Shown one piece after another: positions 49,601-58,184 of a stretch of DNA of 64,000 nucleotides. Source of the stretch: Celeribacter persicus (GTDB lineage: Bacteria > Pseudomonadota > Alphaproteobacteria > Rhodobacterales > Rhodobacteraceae); the NCBI RefSeq assembly GCF_003050785.1, contig NZ_QAOH01000004.1:186001-250000 (forward strand), in the 5' to 3' direction. Numbering within the stretch: the first letter of the stretch is position 1; each line of letters starts with the position of its first letter. The notes under the pieces are model-generated. The model made no database searches. It saw nothing but the letters and a program-made list of their open reading frames with translations, and had not been told where the DNA came from. A program made the position numbers and the translations under genes.

Positions 49601-51438
49601 TGGCATCCCGCGGACATCGACAGACCCGTCTCAGAGACACCTTGCCGGGACTACGCAGGGTTGTGATGCGGATTGCACCCTACATGCGGCCCCATCGCGC
49701 GCTTGCGGCCGGAGGCGCAGCGGCGATGCTTGCCGCCGTCGCGGCGAAGCTTCTCGAACCCTGGCCGCTGAAATTCGTCATAGACCACGTGGTTCAGGTG
49801 GGCGGCGAGGCATCGCTTCCGTCGCTGCTGGCGACGCTGCCCGTGACCACGGTTCTGGCGATCGCCGCCGGCGGGCTGCTTCTGGTCGTCGCCCTGCGCG
49901 CGATCTTCGAATACGCGTCCACCATCGCCTTCGCGCTTGTCGGCAACCGCGTCCTGACCGCCGTCCGGGCAGATCTCTTCCGCCACCTCCAGACGCTGCC
50001 GCTTGCCTTTCATACCAAGGCCAAGACCGGCGACCTGACCATCCGGCTGATCTCGGACGTCGGCATGCTGAAGGAAACCGCTGTGACTGCGGCCCTGCCG
50101 CTTGCGGTGAACGGGCTGGTTCTGGCCGGGATGATCGCGGTGATGGTGGTGCTGAACTGGCAGCTTGCGCTGCTGGCGCTTCTTCCGCTGCCGCTCCTTT
50201 GGCTCGCCTCGCTCCGGATCGGGCGACGCATCCAGGGGGTGAGCCGGAAGGTCCGCAAGACCGAGGGCGACATGGCCGCCACCGCTGCCGAGGCGATGGC
50301 CGGCATCCGCACCGTTCAGGCCCTCGGTCTGGAAGAGCGCGTTTCGTCCGGCTTCGGCGGCGCCAATGCGAAAAGCCTTGCCCAAGGGGTGAAGGCCAAG
50401 CGCCTGGCCGCGAAACTGGAACGGCTGGTCGACGTGCTGGTTGGGGTGGCACTGGCCGCGGTCCTCTATGTCGGCACGCTTTTCGTGCTCGACGGGCGGA
50501 TCACGGCAGGCGATCTTCTGGTCTTTCTGACCTATCTCAAGAACACCTTCCGCCCGGTCCGCGACTACGCCAAGTATTCCGCGCGCCTTGCCAAGGCGAC
50601 GGCTGCGGGCGAGCGGGTGATCGAACTGCTCGACACACCTGCAACCCTGTCGGACCGGCCCGGTGCAGTTGCCGCCCGGATCGACGCCGGTCGTATCGAC
50701 CTCGACACGGTCGGGTTCAGTTACGACGGACAAGCCGTCCTGAGGGACGTCACACTGTCGATCCCCGCAGGACAGAGCGTAGCCATCACCGGTGTCTCGG
50801 GCGTCGGAAAATCGACCCTTACGAGCCTTCTGATGCGTCTCTACGATCCCGACACCGGCCGCATCCTGATCGACGGACAGGATCTGCGCGACGTCTCGCT
50901 GGCGAGCCTGCGCAGCCGGATCAGCTTTGTTCCGCAGGAAACACTGCTGTTTCGGGCCAGCGTCCGCGAAAACCTTGCCATCGCCGCAGGCCGGGAGGTG
51001 ACCGGGGAAGAGATCCGGGCCGCCGCGCAATTGGCTCATGCCGACGGCTTCATCGAGGCCCTGCCCGAAGGCTACGACACTGTGCTGGCCGAACGCGGCG
51101 GCACGCTCTCGGCTGGCCAGCGCCAGCGGATCGCCATCGCCCGGGCCGCGCTGCGGCAGGCGCCGATCCTGATCCTGGACGAACCGACCGTGGGGCTCGA
51201 CGGCCGGAACGAGGCCGCCGTGTCCGACGCAATCTGGCGGCTGGCCAAGGGACGGACGACGGTTTTCGTGACCCACGACCTGTCACTGGCCGCACGTGCG
51301 GACCGCATTCTTTGCCTGGAGGGCGGAGGCATCGGCCAGGACGGGACACATGCCGAACTGATCCGCGAGCCAGGGCTCTACCGGACGCTTTGGCAGCAGC
51401 AGAATGGAGGTCGCGATGCCATTGTCGCCGCCGAATAA
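49600..51438 (+). CDS. ABC exporter, permease-ATPase fusion (MsbA-like)
   Basis: A 612-residue half transporter. Six helices span about residues 25-320, followed by an ATPase domain. Walker A is GVSGVGKST (G398-, K404), the signature is LSAGQRQRIAIARAAL and Walker B is ILILDEPTVGLD. It is likely to export a lipid-linked or small glycoconjugate made by the neighbouring glycosyltransferases. Its last 23 bases overlap the next gene. Confidence 0.92.
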   Translation: MASRGHRQTRLRDTLPGLRRVVMRIAPYMRPHRALAAGGAAAMLAAVAAKLLEPWPLKFVIDHVVQVGGEASLPSLLATLPVTTVLAIAAGGLLLVVALRAIFEYASTIAFALVGNRVLTAVRADLFRHLQTLPLAFHTKAKTGDLTIRLISDVGMLKETAVTAALPLAVNGLVLAGMIAVMVVLNWQLALLALLPLPLLWLASLRIGRRIQGVSRKVRKTEGDMAATAAEAMAGIRTVQALGLEERVSSGFGGANAKSLAQGVKAKRLAAKLERLVDVLVGVALAAVLYVGTLFVLDGRITAGDLLVFLTYLKNTFRPVRDYAKYSARLAKATAAGERVIELLDTPATLSDRPGAVAARIDAGRIDLDTVGFSYDGQAVLRDVTLSIPAGQSVAITGVSGVGKSTLTSLLMRLYDPDTGRILIDGQDLRDVSLASLRSRISFVPQETLLFRASVRENLAIAAGREVTGEEIRAAAQLAHADGFIEALPEGYDTVLAERGGTLSAGQRQRIAIARAALRQAPILILDEPTVGLDGRNEAAVSDAIWRLAKGRTTVFVTHDLSLAARADRILCLEGGGIGQDGTHAELIREPGLYRTLWQQQNGGRDAIVAAE

Positions 51439-53560
51439 AGCTCTGGCTGCACGCGACCCGGCACTGCCGGGGCTGCGCCTCCTGCTCGACGACGCGGCAT
51501 TGGCGGAGGCGCTCGGGCAAAGCAAAATAATCCATCGCTACTTGCGCTACAAGCCCGGCACCTCCTGCCTGCGCGGCATCGAGATTTCCGGGGAGGAGGG
51601 GCCGGAATGGTATCTCGTCTTCGCCTATACCGAGCCCCGGTTCGCCGAGGCCGCGGAACGCCCCAAGTGGAGACACGGACGCCATAGCGTGCAACTCTTT
51701 CCAGACCAATGCGTCGCAATCGTCCCCGCGCGCCGGGATCGCAAGTTGCGGGCGCTGCGGCGGTTCATCGACCCCGGCCGGAATACCCGCATCCTGTCGG
51801 TCTTCGGACCGGACGCGACCCTCGTACCGCTTCGATACAAGCCCGAACGACGGCTCGTCGGACGGGTCGAGACCCGTGATGCCGCCTTTCTGCTGAAGGC
51901 GCATGCGCCCTCCGGTTTCAACCGTGCGCTTCCGGGTGCAGTTGCCGCCTCCGCACTCGGCGGGCCTGCACTGGTCCATGCCAATCCATCGCTCGGCCTC
52001 ATCGCCTGCGACTGGCTGGAGGGAGACACGCTTGATGCCACAGCCGGCTCTGACGCTTTCGCCGCTGCTGGTGCGGCGCTCGCTGCGATGCACGGACGTA
52101 GGGCGGTTCTGCCGCCTCTGGCGCCACGAAACCGCAGCATGGGGGACGATACGCTCGAGGCGATCTGCGAATCTTTAACTCTCGACCCCAAGAGATTGTC
52201 AAAAATAGACTTTTTCACATCCCGGATGATTGCCGAGCAACGCGGAAGCATCGGCCAGTGCCATGGCGATTTCAGCGCGGATCAATGCCTTCTGACCGCA
52301 AACGGCATCCGGATCGTCGACTGGGATTGCGCAGGGATCGGCGACCAAGGGGCGGATCTGGGCAGTTTTCTCGCCCGGCTGGACGCAGAAACCCTGGCCG
52401 GACGGATGCCCGTCATCACCGCTCGGAGGCTCGGCACATCCTTCCTTGAGGGCTATGCCAAAGAGCGCGCCCTGCCCCGGACGGTCGAGGCACAACGATT
52501 GCGGCATCTGTTCATGCTTTCGACGGAGCCCTTCCGCGAACAATGGAACAACTGGGACCGGGCCATTCTCGGGCTGGTCGACCATCTCGAAACCGCACTC
52601 TCATGCCAGACAGCAGAAACGCCGGGGCTTTCCGCCGCGCTGACGCCACAGAGCGCGGAACGATTCCTTCGCGATGCCACGGGCTACAGCCTTTCGGGCG
52701 CGCCAAAGCTTCTGCGGCACAAGCCCGGGCGACGGGCACTCGTGCGATACGATTGCCAAGAGGGCCCGGCCATCCTGGGCAAGCTTCACGCGCGCAAACG
52801 AGACTGGCGGACACCGGCCGTTCATGCCCGGATGCGAGAGCTCGGGTTCGACGGCACTGGCGCCGGCGAAGCGGCTGTACCAAAGGCCTGGCCAGCCCCG
52901 GGCGACCAGAACCTCTGGTTCATGGAGGAGGTGGAAGGCACGGCGCTTTCGGAATTCCAGACCACAAGTGCCGATCCCGCCGTGTTCCGGCGAACCGGCC
53001 AGGCGCTGGCAGAACTGCATGCCGCCCCTCTGGACCTCGACCGCAACTGGAACCACGGAAACGAGCTTTCGGTCCTCGGCAAGGCCCTCGACACGGCACG
53101 AGAGACGCAGGACCCGGTGCATCTGGATCGTGCGCACATTCTGGCGGCACAGAAGCTTGCCGCACTTCCACCTGTGCAGGAGCGACCGATTCACCGCGAC
53201 TTCTACCCCGACCAGGTCCTTGTCGCGCAGCGCAAGATCTGGCTTCTCGACCTCGATCTCGCAGCGATGGGCGATCCTGCCATTGATCTTGGGAATTTCG
53301 AGGCGCATCTGATCGAATACGCACTGCGGAGCACCGGCGACCCCTGGGCGCTTCAGCACCATGCAACAGCATTTTTCGCCGGATATGCAGACATGCGACC
53401 TGCGCCCGATCCCCATCGCGTGCGGGTGCTCCGTGATGTCTCGCTGCTACGCCACGCCCATATCGCCACGCGGTTCCCCGACCGCCGGGCCTTCGCGCCC
53501 GGGATCCTGGAGCTATCGCTTGATCTGCTGTCCGAGGTCGGGACCTGCGAGGCATCCTGA
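51416..53560 (+). CDS. Tandem aminoglycoside-phosphotransferase-like kinase, two domains
   Basis: A 714-residue protein with two APH/choline-kinase-like domains in one chain. The first (about 30-390) has catalytic D285 in CHGDFSADQ with IRIVDWDCAG after it. The second (about 400-700) has D595 in IHRDFYPDQ with IWLLDLDLAAMGDPAIDLGN. Each retains the Brenner and metal motifs, so both may be active. It probably phosphorylates a sugar, amino alcohol or glycolipid for the operon product. GGAGG precedes the chosen ATG. Confidence 0.85.
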   Translation: MPLSPPNKALAARDPALPGLRLLLDDAALAEALGQSKIIHRYLRYKPGTSCLRGIEISGEEGPEWYLVFAYTEPRFAEAAERPKWRHGRHSVQLFPDQCVAIVPARRDRKLRALRRFIDPGRNTRILSVFGPDATLVPLRYKPERRLVGRVETRDAAFLLKAHAPSGFNRALPGAVAASALGGPALVHANPSLGLIACDWLEGDTLDATAGSDAFAAAGAALAAMHGRRAVLPPLAPRNRSMGDDTLEAICESLTLDPKRLSKIDFFTSRMIAEQRGSIGQCHGDFSADQCLLTANGIRIVDWDCAGIGDQGADLGSFLARLDAETLAGRMPVITARRLGTSFLEGYAKERALPRTVEAQRLRHLFMLSTEPFREQWNNWDRAILGLVDHLETALSCQTAETPGLSAALTPQSAERFLRDATGYSLSGAPKLLRHKPGRRALVRYDCQEGPAILGKLHARKRDWRTPAVHARMRELGFDGTGAGEAAVPKAWPAPGDQNLWFMEEVEGTALSEFQTTSADPAVFRRTGQALAELHAAPLDLDRNWNHGNELSVLGKALDTARETQDPVHLDRAHILAAQKLAALPPVQERPIHRDFYPDQVLVAQRKIWLLDLDLAAMGDPAIDLGNFEAHLIEYALRSTGDPWALQHHATAFFAGYADMRPAPDPHRVRVLRDVSLLRHAHIATRFPDRRAFAPGILELSLDLLSEVGTCEAS

Positions 53561-53570
53561 CGCAGCCATC

Positions 53571-54242
53571 TCAGTCCATGCGGTAGCCGACATGGCGGAT
53601 GGTCACGATCCGCTCCCCTTCTTCGCCGAGCTTCCGGCGGAGGCGGCCGACATAGACGTCAACGACGTTGGTCAGCGGATCCGCACTAAGCCCCCAGACC
53701 GCGTTGAGGATACGCTCCCGGGCCAGTACGCGACCGGAATTCGACATGAAGAGCAGAAGGAGATCGCGCTCCTTCGCGGAAAAATTGATTTCCCGACCGT
53801 CCAATGACACCGAAAGCGCCACCTTGTCGAAGACGATCGACCCCAGTTCGATCCGATCTTCACGGGTATCTATGGCATAGCCGTTCGCGCGGCGGCTCAG
53901 CGCCTCAATCCGGGCGACGAGTTCGTCGAAGTCGAAGGGTTTCGGCAGGTAATCGTCTGCACCTGCCTTGAGCCCGCCGACACGCTCGTCGATCCCGTCG
54001 AGCGCGGTCAGCATCAGGATGGGCGTCGTATCGGACCGCGCGCGCATCAGCCGACAGACATCGAGCCCCTGCATCCCGGGCAGCATGAGATCGAGAAGCA
54101 CGACGTCGTAATGGTTGCCGGCCAAAAGCTCGAGTCCCGTCTCACCGTCCATGGCGTGATCGACGCTCCAGCCCTCGCCGGCAAGCCCCCGGCGCACGAA
54201 ACCCGCGACACGTTCCTCATCCTCGATCAGCAAAATGTTCAT
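53571..54242 (-). CDS. OmpR-family response regulator
   Basis: A 223-residue regulator with receiver phospho-acceptor D51 in VVLLDLMLPGMQG, the conserved Lys in LPKPFDFDELVARIEAL, and a C-terminal winged helix with DVYVGRLRRKLGEEGERIVT. The partner kinase gene lies 52 bp upstream. A GGAAT-N16-CGTT site inside the end of that kinase gene (54306-54330) gives it a possible separate promoter. The phased repeats at 45829 are a candidate target. Confidence 0.93.
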   Translation of the reverse strand: MNILLIEDEERVAGFVRRGLAGEGWSVDHAMDGETGLELLAGNHYDVVLLDLMLPGMQGLDVCRLMRARSDTTPILMLTALDGIDERVGGLKAGADDYLPKPFDFDELVARIEALSRRANGYAIDTREDRIELGSIVFDKVALSVSLDGREINFSAKERDLLLLFMSNSGRVLARERILNAVWGLSADPLTNVVDVYVGRLRRKLGEEGERIVTIRHVGYRMD

Positions 54243-54294
54243 GAAGCTGGCCCCGTCCTGTCGTTCTGGTCCGAGCGCCGCAGTATGACAACGC

Positions 54295-55929
54295 TCAGAT
54301 TGGATAACGTTTGGAGCCGCGTGTTATTCCAATCTGTTGGTCGAATATTTTCCACGCCGTACTACGCGTCCCTTCGACCGCTTGTATGCGTGGTTTTTGG
54401 GGCAGTTCCAAAATAATCCTGACGCCCCCAGTTTCTACATCCTTGATGCTGGCGCTTCCACCATGTGCTTCCACGATCGCCTTCACGATAGGCAGACCAA
54501 GACCGCTGCCGTCCTCGCTGCCGCGGCTGGCATTGTTCCCGCGAAAGAAACGCTCAAACGCGTGAGCCTTTTCCTGATCGGTCATTCCCGGGCCGTCATC
54601 CTCGACGGTGAAGACATGCGCCTCGGGACCTGTTTCGAGCCGCGCCGATATCCGCGGCCCTCCGTATCGCCGGGCGTTCTGGAACACGGCGAGAATGCAC
54701 TGCCGGAGCCGGGTCTCGTCGACACTGGCGTATACCGGGTCGGAGGGGTAGGCGAGATCGATGTGGCCGGGAAACATTTCCACCGCATCCCTGAGAATCT
54801 TTCGCAGGTCCGTCTCGTGCAGATGGAGCCGGAGCTGGCCGGCCTCGCGCCGGGCGATGGTCAGAAGGTCGTCGACGATCTGGTTGGTGTGGCGCGCTGC
54901 ATCCCTGATCCGGCCGAGCGAATCCGACAGGTCGTCGGGAAGATCGGCACCTGTCCGCAGCGCCACCTCGGCCTCGCCGAGGATGATGGCGAGCGGTGTG
55001 CGGAGCTCGTGGCTGATGTCGGCCAGAAGCTGGCGGCGGTTGGCCTCGCCGCTTTCGACCCGCTCGGCGATCCGCTGGAGTTCCTTCGCACGTTCGCTGA
55101 CCTGGGTTTCGAGTTCCCGCTGGCGTTCCGCATAGATCACGTCGCGCGCCTTCAGCGACGACGACATGTCGTCGAGCACAGCGCAGAGTTCGGCGACTTC
55201 CCGGCTACCGCCGACCGGCCCGGCCACAGGATAGACGCCGCGCTTGAGGTCCGCGAGGCGGTTGCCGATCTGGAGAAGCGGTGCGCGGATCTGGCGGTGG
55301 AACGACCAGAGCGCCGTGACTAGGACGGCCAGCGAGACGATGACCAGAGCGAAGACGACACGCCTGTTCGCGGCACGGAAGGCAGAGGCATGGGCAAGAA
55401 CCTCGGCCACCTCGGCGCGCTCGCCCTCAATGGCGGCTTCGATATTGCGCGTCAGCAGCACGTCGATCCGGCGGTCGAGAAGGTCGGTCAGTCGGCTCAG
55501 TTGAACGTCCCTGTTAATCGCCCCCCCGGAAACGGTGATCGCGGAAAGGGCCGTCGTGATATCCCTCAGCTCCTCCTCGATCTCGGCGAGCAGTCCGAGT
55601 TCCGCAATCTCCTCGTCACCGACCATTCTTATTTCCCGCCCGATGACGTTCCGGATCGCGGCGATCAGGTCGGAGATTCGTGTCATGAGCGCCTCTTCGC
55701 CGACACCGCCGTCGCGGTCGCCAATCAGAAGCGCGTCACCATGTTGTTTGAAGAGCCGAAACACCGCCGCCTCAAGTTCCAGGTGTAGCTGATAGGATTC
55801 ATGGGCGAGTTCCGTACGTGCCTCCCACTGCCTGTGCCGCTCGATCCCGTAGAGCGCCGCCGCAGTCGAGGCGACGATCAGGAACGCGAGAAGTCCCGCA
55901 TAAAAGGTAAAAAGTGTACTCGCTCTCAT
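54295..55929 (-). CDS. Sensor histidine kinase
   Basis: A 544-residue inner-membrane kinase. Helix 1 is FTFYAGLLAFLIVASTAAAL, then a periplasmic sensor domain of about 170 mostly helical residues, helix 2 VVFALVIVSLAVLVTALWSF, a HAMP-like linker, and HisKA with phosphorylated H307 (LADISHELRTPLAI). The ATPase motifs FTVEDDGPGMTD and GSGLGLPIVKAIVEAHGG follow. The start MRASTLFTF is chosen; the frame is open further upstream without family support. ATGA couples it to a small upstream ORF. Confidence 0.9.
   Translation of the reverse strand: MRASTLFTFYAGLLAFLIVASTAAALYGIERHRQWEARTELAHESYQLHLELEAAVFRLFKQHGDALLIGDRDGGVGEEALMTRISDLIAAIRNVIGREIRMVGDEEIAELGLLAEIEEELRDITTALSAITVSGGAINRDVQLSRLTDLLDRRIDVLLTRNIEAAIEGERAEVAEVLAHASAFRAANRRVVFALVIVSLAVLVTALWSFHRQIRAPLLQIGNRLADLKRGVYPVAGPVGGSREVAELCAVLDDMSSSLKARDVIYAERQRELETQVSERAKELQRIAERVESGEANRRQLLADISHELRTPLAIILGEAEVALRTGADLPDDLSDSLGRIRDAARHTNQIVDDLLTIARREAGQLRLHLHETDLRKILRDAVEMFPGHIDLAYPSDPVYASVDETRLRQCILAVFQNARRYGGPRISARLETGPEAHVFTVEDDGPGMTDQEKAHAFERFFRGNNASRGSEDGSGLGLPIVKAIVEAHGGSASIKDVETGGVRIILELPQKPRIQAVEGTRSTAWKIFDQQIGITRGSKRYPI
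54306..54330 (-). promoter_or_regulatory. ECF-type promoter site for the response regulator
   Basis: On the minus strand GGAAT (54330-54326), 16 bases, CGTT (54309-54306). It is within the 3' end of the kinase gene and 64 bp from the regulator start. Confidence 0.65.
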
Positions 55930-56204
55930 TTCGTCATCCCGAAATACAAACACGGCAGGCGCGCCGTAAGGCACAGTCTGACCACCCGGTATGAGTTTTG
56001 CCTGTCGGATGCATGAACGGCAGATGAACGCAGGAAGACCCGGATTGGACCCGGCCAAACGGAAGCGAGGGACACAAGGCTGGCGCTGAAGACGTCGAGG
56101 GCGGCGAAGGCCCCCGTCACGAACATTCCATCGAACACCAAAGTCGGGATACTGGCCGAAGCGGACAGCGTGGTGGCCGCTGCGAGGAAGAGGATGTGCT
56201 TCAT
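55926..56204 (-). CDS. Small possible membrane or secreted protein coupled to the kinase
   Basis: A 92-residue ORF starting MKHILFLAAATTLSASASIP, a signal-like hydrophobic start, followed by a second hydrophobic stretch and a basic C-terminal third. I recognise no family and no strong ribosome-binding site. Support comes from context: its stop overlaps the kinase start as ATGA, and a GGAAT-N16-CGTA promoter-like site is placed 40 bp upstream. It could instead be an untranslated leader. Confidence 0.4.
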   Translation of the reverse strand: MKHILFLAAATTLSASASIPTLVFDGMFVTGAFAALDVFSASLVSLASVWPGPIRVFLRSSAVHASDRQNSYRVVRLCLTARLPCLYFGMTK

Positions 56205-56243
56205 AGCAAATGGACTCATCTGGACGGTGGATTGTGAAGAGTC

Positions 56244-56268
56244 TACGTCCGTAAGCTGGTGGTATTCC
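56244..56268 (-). promoter_or_regulatory. ECF-type promoter site upstream of the small ORF and kinase
   Basis: On the minus strand GGAAT (56268-56264), 16 bases, CGTA (56247-56244), 40 bp before the small ORF start. Confidence 0.65.
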
Positions 56269-56410
56269 GCAGGCATCAATCGGCAACGGATGCGACACGG
56301 CTCCTGGCTGTTCCGAAGCCTACGCAACACCTAGATCGACATGGCGCGCCGAGCGAAACAGAGATCGATGTGACTGAAACGCCCGAAGCAGCGACGGTCG
56401 ACAGAAACCG

Positions 56411-56435
56411 GGAATAACTTAAGCCCTAGCGCGTA
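56411..56435 (+). promoter_or_regulatory. ECF-type promoter site upstream of the decayed anti-sigma gene
   Basis: GGAAT (56411-56415), 16 bases, CGTA (56432-56435), 28 bp before the ATG at 56463, with TAAGGAG between. Confidence 0.7.
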
Positions 56436-56462
56436 GACATTCGGAGGGTAAGGAGACGCGTG

Positions 56463-57222
56463 ATGGATGCGACCCAATTTAATGACGTGACACTCATGGC
56501 CTGTGCCAACGGAGAGCTCGACGAATTGACCTTCGCAAAAATCCGTAAGGCCGCCGCAGACGATCCGGCCATCACCGGGCGTATCGAGATGTTCGCACGA
56601 ACTGCATCGGCGCTTGGCACTGCGGCGACGGCCTGACCGCTCGTTCCCCTGTCGCAAGATCTGACCGCCCGTGTTGAAGCGACATGTGAAACCGCTCACA
56701 CGGCTCCGGAAAAGACGGTTGTGCCGTTCCCCGCTGCGCCCGCCCGCACCGCCCCTACCGCCCAATGGTGCTGGCCGCGAGCGTCGCGCTTCTGGCGGGC
56801 CTCGTCGGCGGTATCTTGGCGACACTGACCGTTCGCGGACCGGCGGAACCAGCAGACCAGCCGGTGGCGCTCGTCGACATGGCGGGCGTTTCCGATGCAC
56901 TCGGGTCGCTCGCGACCGGAGGGCACGAGGCCGCCGGGGACGGCGAAATCGTGATCATCGCCTCGTTCGAGACCGGCGACGGAGATTTCTGCGGGGAGTT
57001 CGAATTCGGCACAATGGGCGACGACATCGTGGTGTCGGTGGTCTGCCGCACGGAAGACGGATGGTAAACCCGTTTTGCGATGATCTTCATCGACAAGGGC
57101 AATACGAGCTACGCGCCAGTCTTCTCCCTCAAACCCCTCGACACCTACCTGTCGGGCATCGCGCCAGCGCGCCGCTTTCCGTCGACGACAAGGCCGCACG
57201 CCTCGGTGCCGGAGCCGATTGA
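56463..57222 (+). pseudogene. Decayed anti-sigma factor, paralog of the gene at 61646-62386
   Basis: The first 57 codons (MDATQFNDVTLMACANGELD...) stop at a TGA at 56634, but the same frame continues with PLSQDLTARVEATCETAHTAPE, parallel to PLPQPLKAKIDRAF in the intact paralog. A frameshift near 56760 leads into the membrane segment LAASVALLAGLVGGIL. The downstream GDFCGEFEF matches GTLCREFEF. A stop follows TEDGW at 57065 where the paralog continues, and another frameshift precedes APLSVDDKAARLGAGAD. Upstream promoter and ribosome-binding site are intact. Confidence 0.85.
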
Positions 57223-57263
57223 CAGAAGCGACGCCAGACCGTCGCCGCCACGGCCTACCGGGA

Positions 57264-57296
57264 GAAAAAACACCGCCCCGCCTTCTGCAGGGCGGT
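57264..57296 (-). terminator. Intrinsic terminator of the Asp-rich peptide gene
   Basis: ACCGCCC (57272-57278) pairs with GGGCGGT (57290-57296); read on the minus strand the stem is followed by GTGTTTTTTC. Confidence 0.85.
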
Positions 57297-57338
57297 CTGG
57301 TTTTCGGAGGATGCCGCTGCTATGAGCCTGCCTGGCGA

Positions 57339-57620
57339 TCAATCGTCGTCGTCGTTATCCCCGTCGTCATCGTCATCGTCGCGGCTGCTATCGTCGTCAT
57401 CGTCATGACCGCCGTAGCCGTCATCGTTGTTCCAGCCGCCGCGGTTGTCGTCGTCATCGTTCCAGCGGGAACGCGATGGACCACTGCCGGAACTCTGGAA
57501 GATCGAGTTCAGCAAACGCAGAACCGGATCGTCACCCTGCGCCAAGGAAGGCTCGGGTAATGCGGTCATGAGCGCGGTGGCGACAACCGTGGCTGCCAGC
57601 GCGGTTTTGAAGGTAGGCAT
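57339..57620 (-). CDS. Secreted Asp-rich small protein
   Basis: A 93-residue protein with an AAAGGAG ribosome-binding site. MPTFKTALAATVVATALMTA is a Sec signal peptide with a likely Ala-Gln cleavage at about residue 27 (SLAQ-GDD). A short helical part, VLRLLNSIFQSSGSG, is followed by a tail of about 45 residues that is mostly Asp with Gly, Asn, Trp and Arg. I know no family. Such a tail could bind calcium or other cations. It has its own ECF-type promoter and terminator, and the S8 peptidase at 63027 carries a similar Asp-rich stretch. Confidence 0.8.
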   Translation of the reverse strand: MPTFKTALAATVVATALMTALPEPSLAQGDDPVLRLLNSIFQSSGSGPSRSRWNDDDDNRGGWNNDDGYGGHDDDDDSSRDDDDDDGDNDDDD

Positions 57621-57669
57621 TTCGGTCTCCTTTCGGTGCAGGCCCACTCTGCTCGGGCTTCACAGGGAC

Positions 57670-57694
57670 AACGGACGGGACCGGCGTCTATTCC
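57670..57694 (-). promoter_or_regulatory. ECF-type promoter site of the Asp-rich peptide gene
   Basis: On the minus strand GGAAT (57694-57690), 16 bases, CGTT (57673-57670), 50 bp before the start and overlapping the last codons of the DCC gene. Confidence 0.7.
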
Positions 57695-58098
57695 GAACCG
57701 TTCGAACTTTTTTGCTCCATACCGATCGGGACCCGCCCCGCAAGGCGCAGAAAGGCCCGGCGACCGAAGACGAGCACGGGGTACAGCCGCGCCGCGCGGT
57801 CGGGCGATGCGAAAAGCATCTTTTGGATGCGGTTCAAAATACCGGTGCCTTCCGACGACAGAGTCGCAAGCAGATGAACAGCGGCGTCACCGTAAAAGAC
57901 CTGCCTCTCCCACAGGGCGATCATTCCGGCGTCGAGGTCGTAGCCTTTGGCGCAGAGCACGGCGACACGGGGATCGGTGCTGCGCGCGTCGACAAGTTCG
58001 ACCCGGCCCACAACCTCCCGCAACCGCACCAGGCGCAGATAGGAGGCGCAAAACAGGCATTCACCATCGTAGATCACGGTCAGTCCCGGACCGGTCAT
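57688..58098 (-). CDS. DCC-family (DUF393) thiol-disulfide oxidoreductase-like protein
   Basis: A 136-residue protein with the family's D-x-x-C-x-x-C motif: D11, C14 and C17 in IYDGECLFCASYLRL. The MQKMLFASPDRAARLYPVLV-like C-terminal part is usual for this group. DCC proteins are often next to or fused with HTTM/VKGC-like membrane proteins, as here: the HTTM gene is divergent across 86 bp and both share one symmetrical promoter. Its redox partner is unknown. Confidence 0.9.
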   Translation of the reverse strand: MTGPGLTVIYDGECLFCASYLRLVRLREVVGRVELVDARSTDPRVAVLCAKGYDLDAGMIALWERQVFYGDAAVHLLATLSSEGTGILNRIQKMLFASPDRAARLYPVLVFGRRAFLRLAGRVPIGMEQKSSNGSE

Positions 58099-58126
58099 GA
58101 AATGTCTCCAAAAATTGCTATCATAA

Positions 58127-58158
58127 GGGAATAACGTCCGGGCTGACCCGTTATTCCC
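58127..58158. promoter_or_regulatory. Symmetrical divergent ECF-type promoter of the DCC and HTTM genes
   Basis: GGGAATAACG (58127-58136) and CGTTATTCCC (58149-58158) are exact complements with a 12-base centre. On the plus strand this gives GGAAT (58128-58132), 16 bases, CGTT (58149-58152). On the minus strand it gives GGAAT (58157-58153), 16 bases, CGTT (58136-58133). One element therefore carries two opposed copies of the promoter motif. Confidence 0.75.
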
Positions 58159-58184
58159 AAGACAATATAGAACGGAGACCGCGC

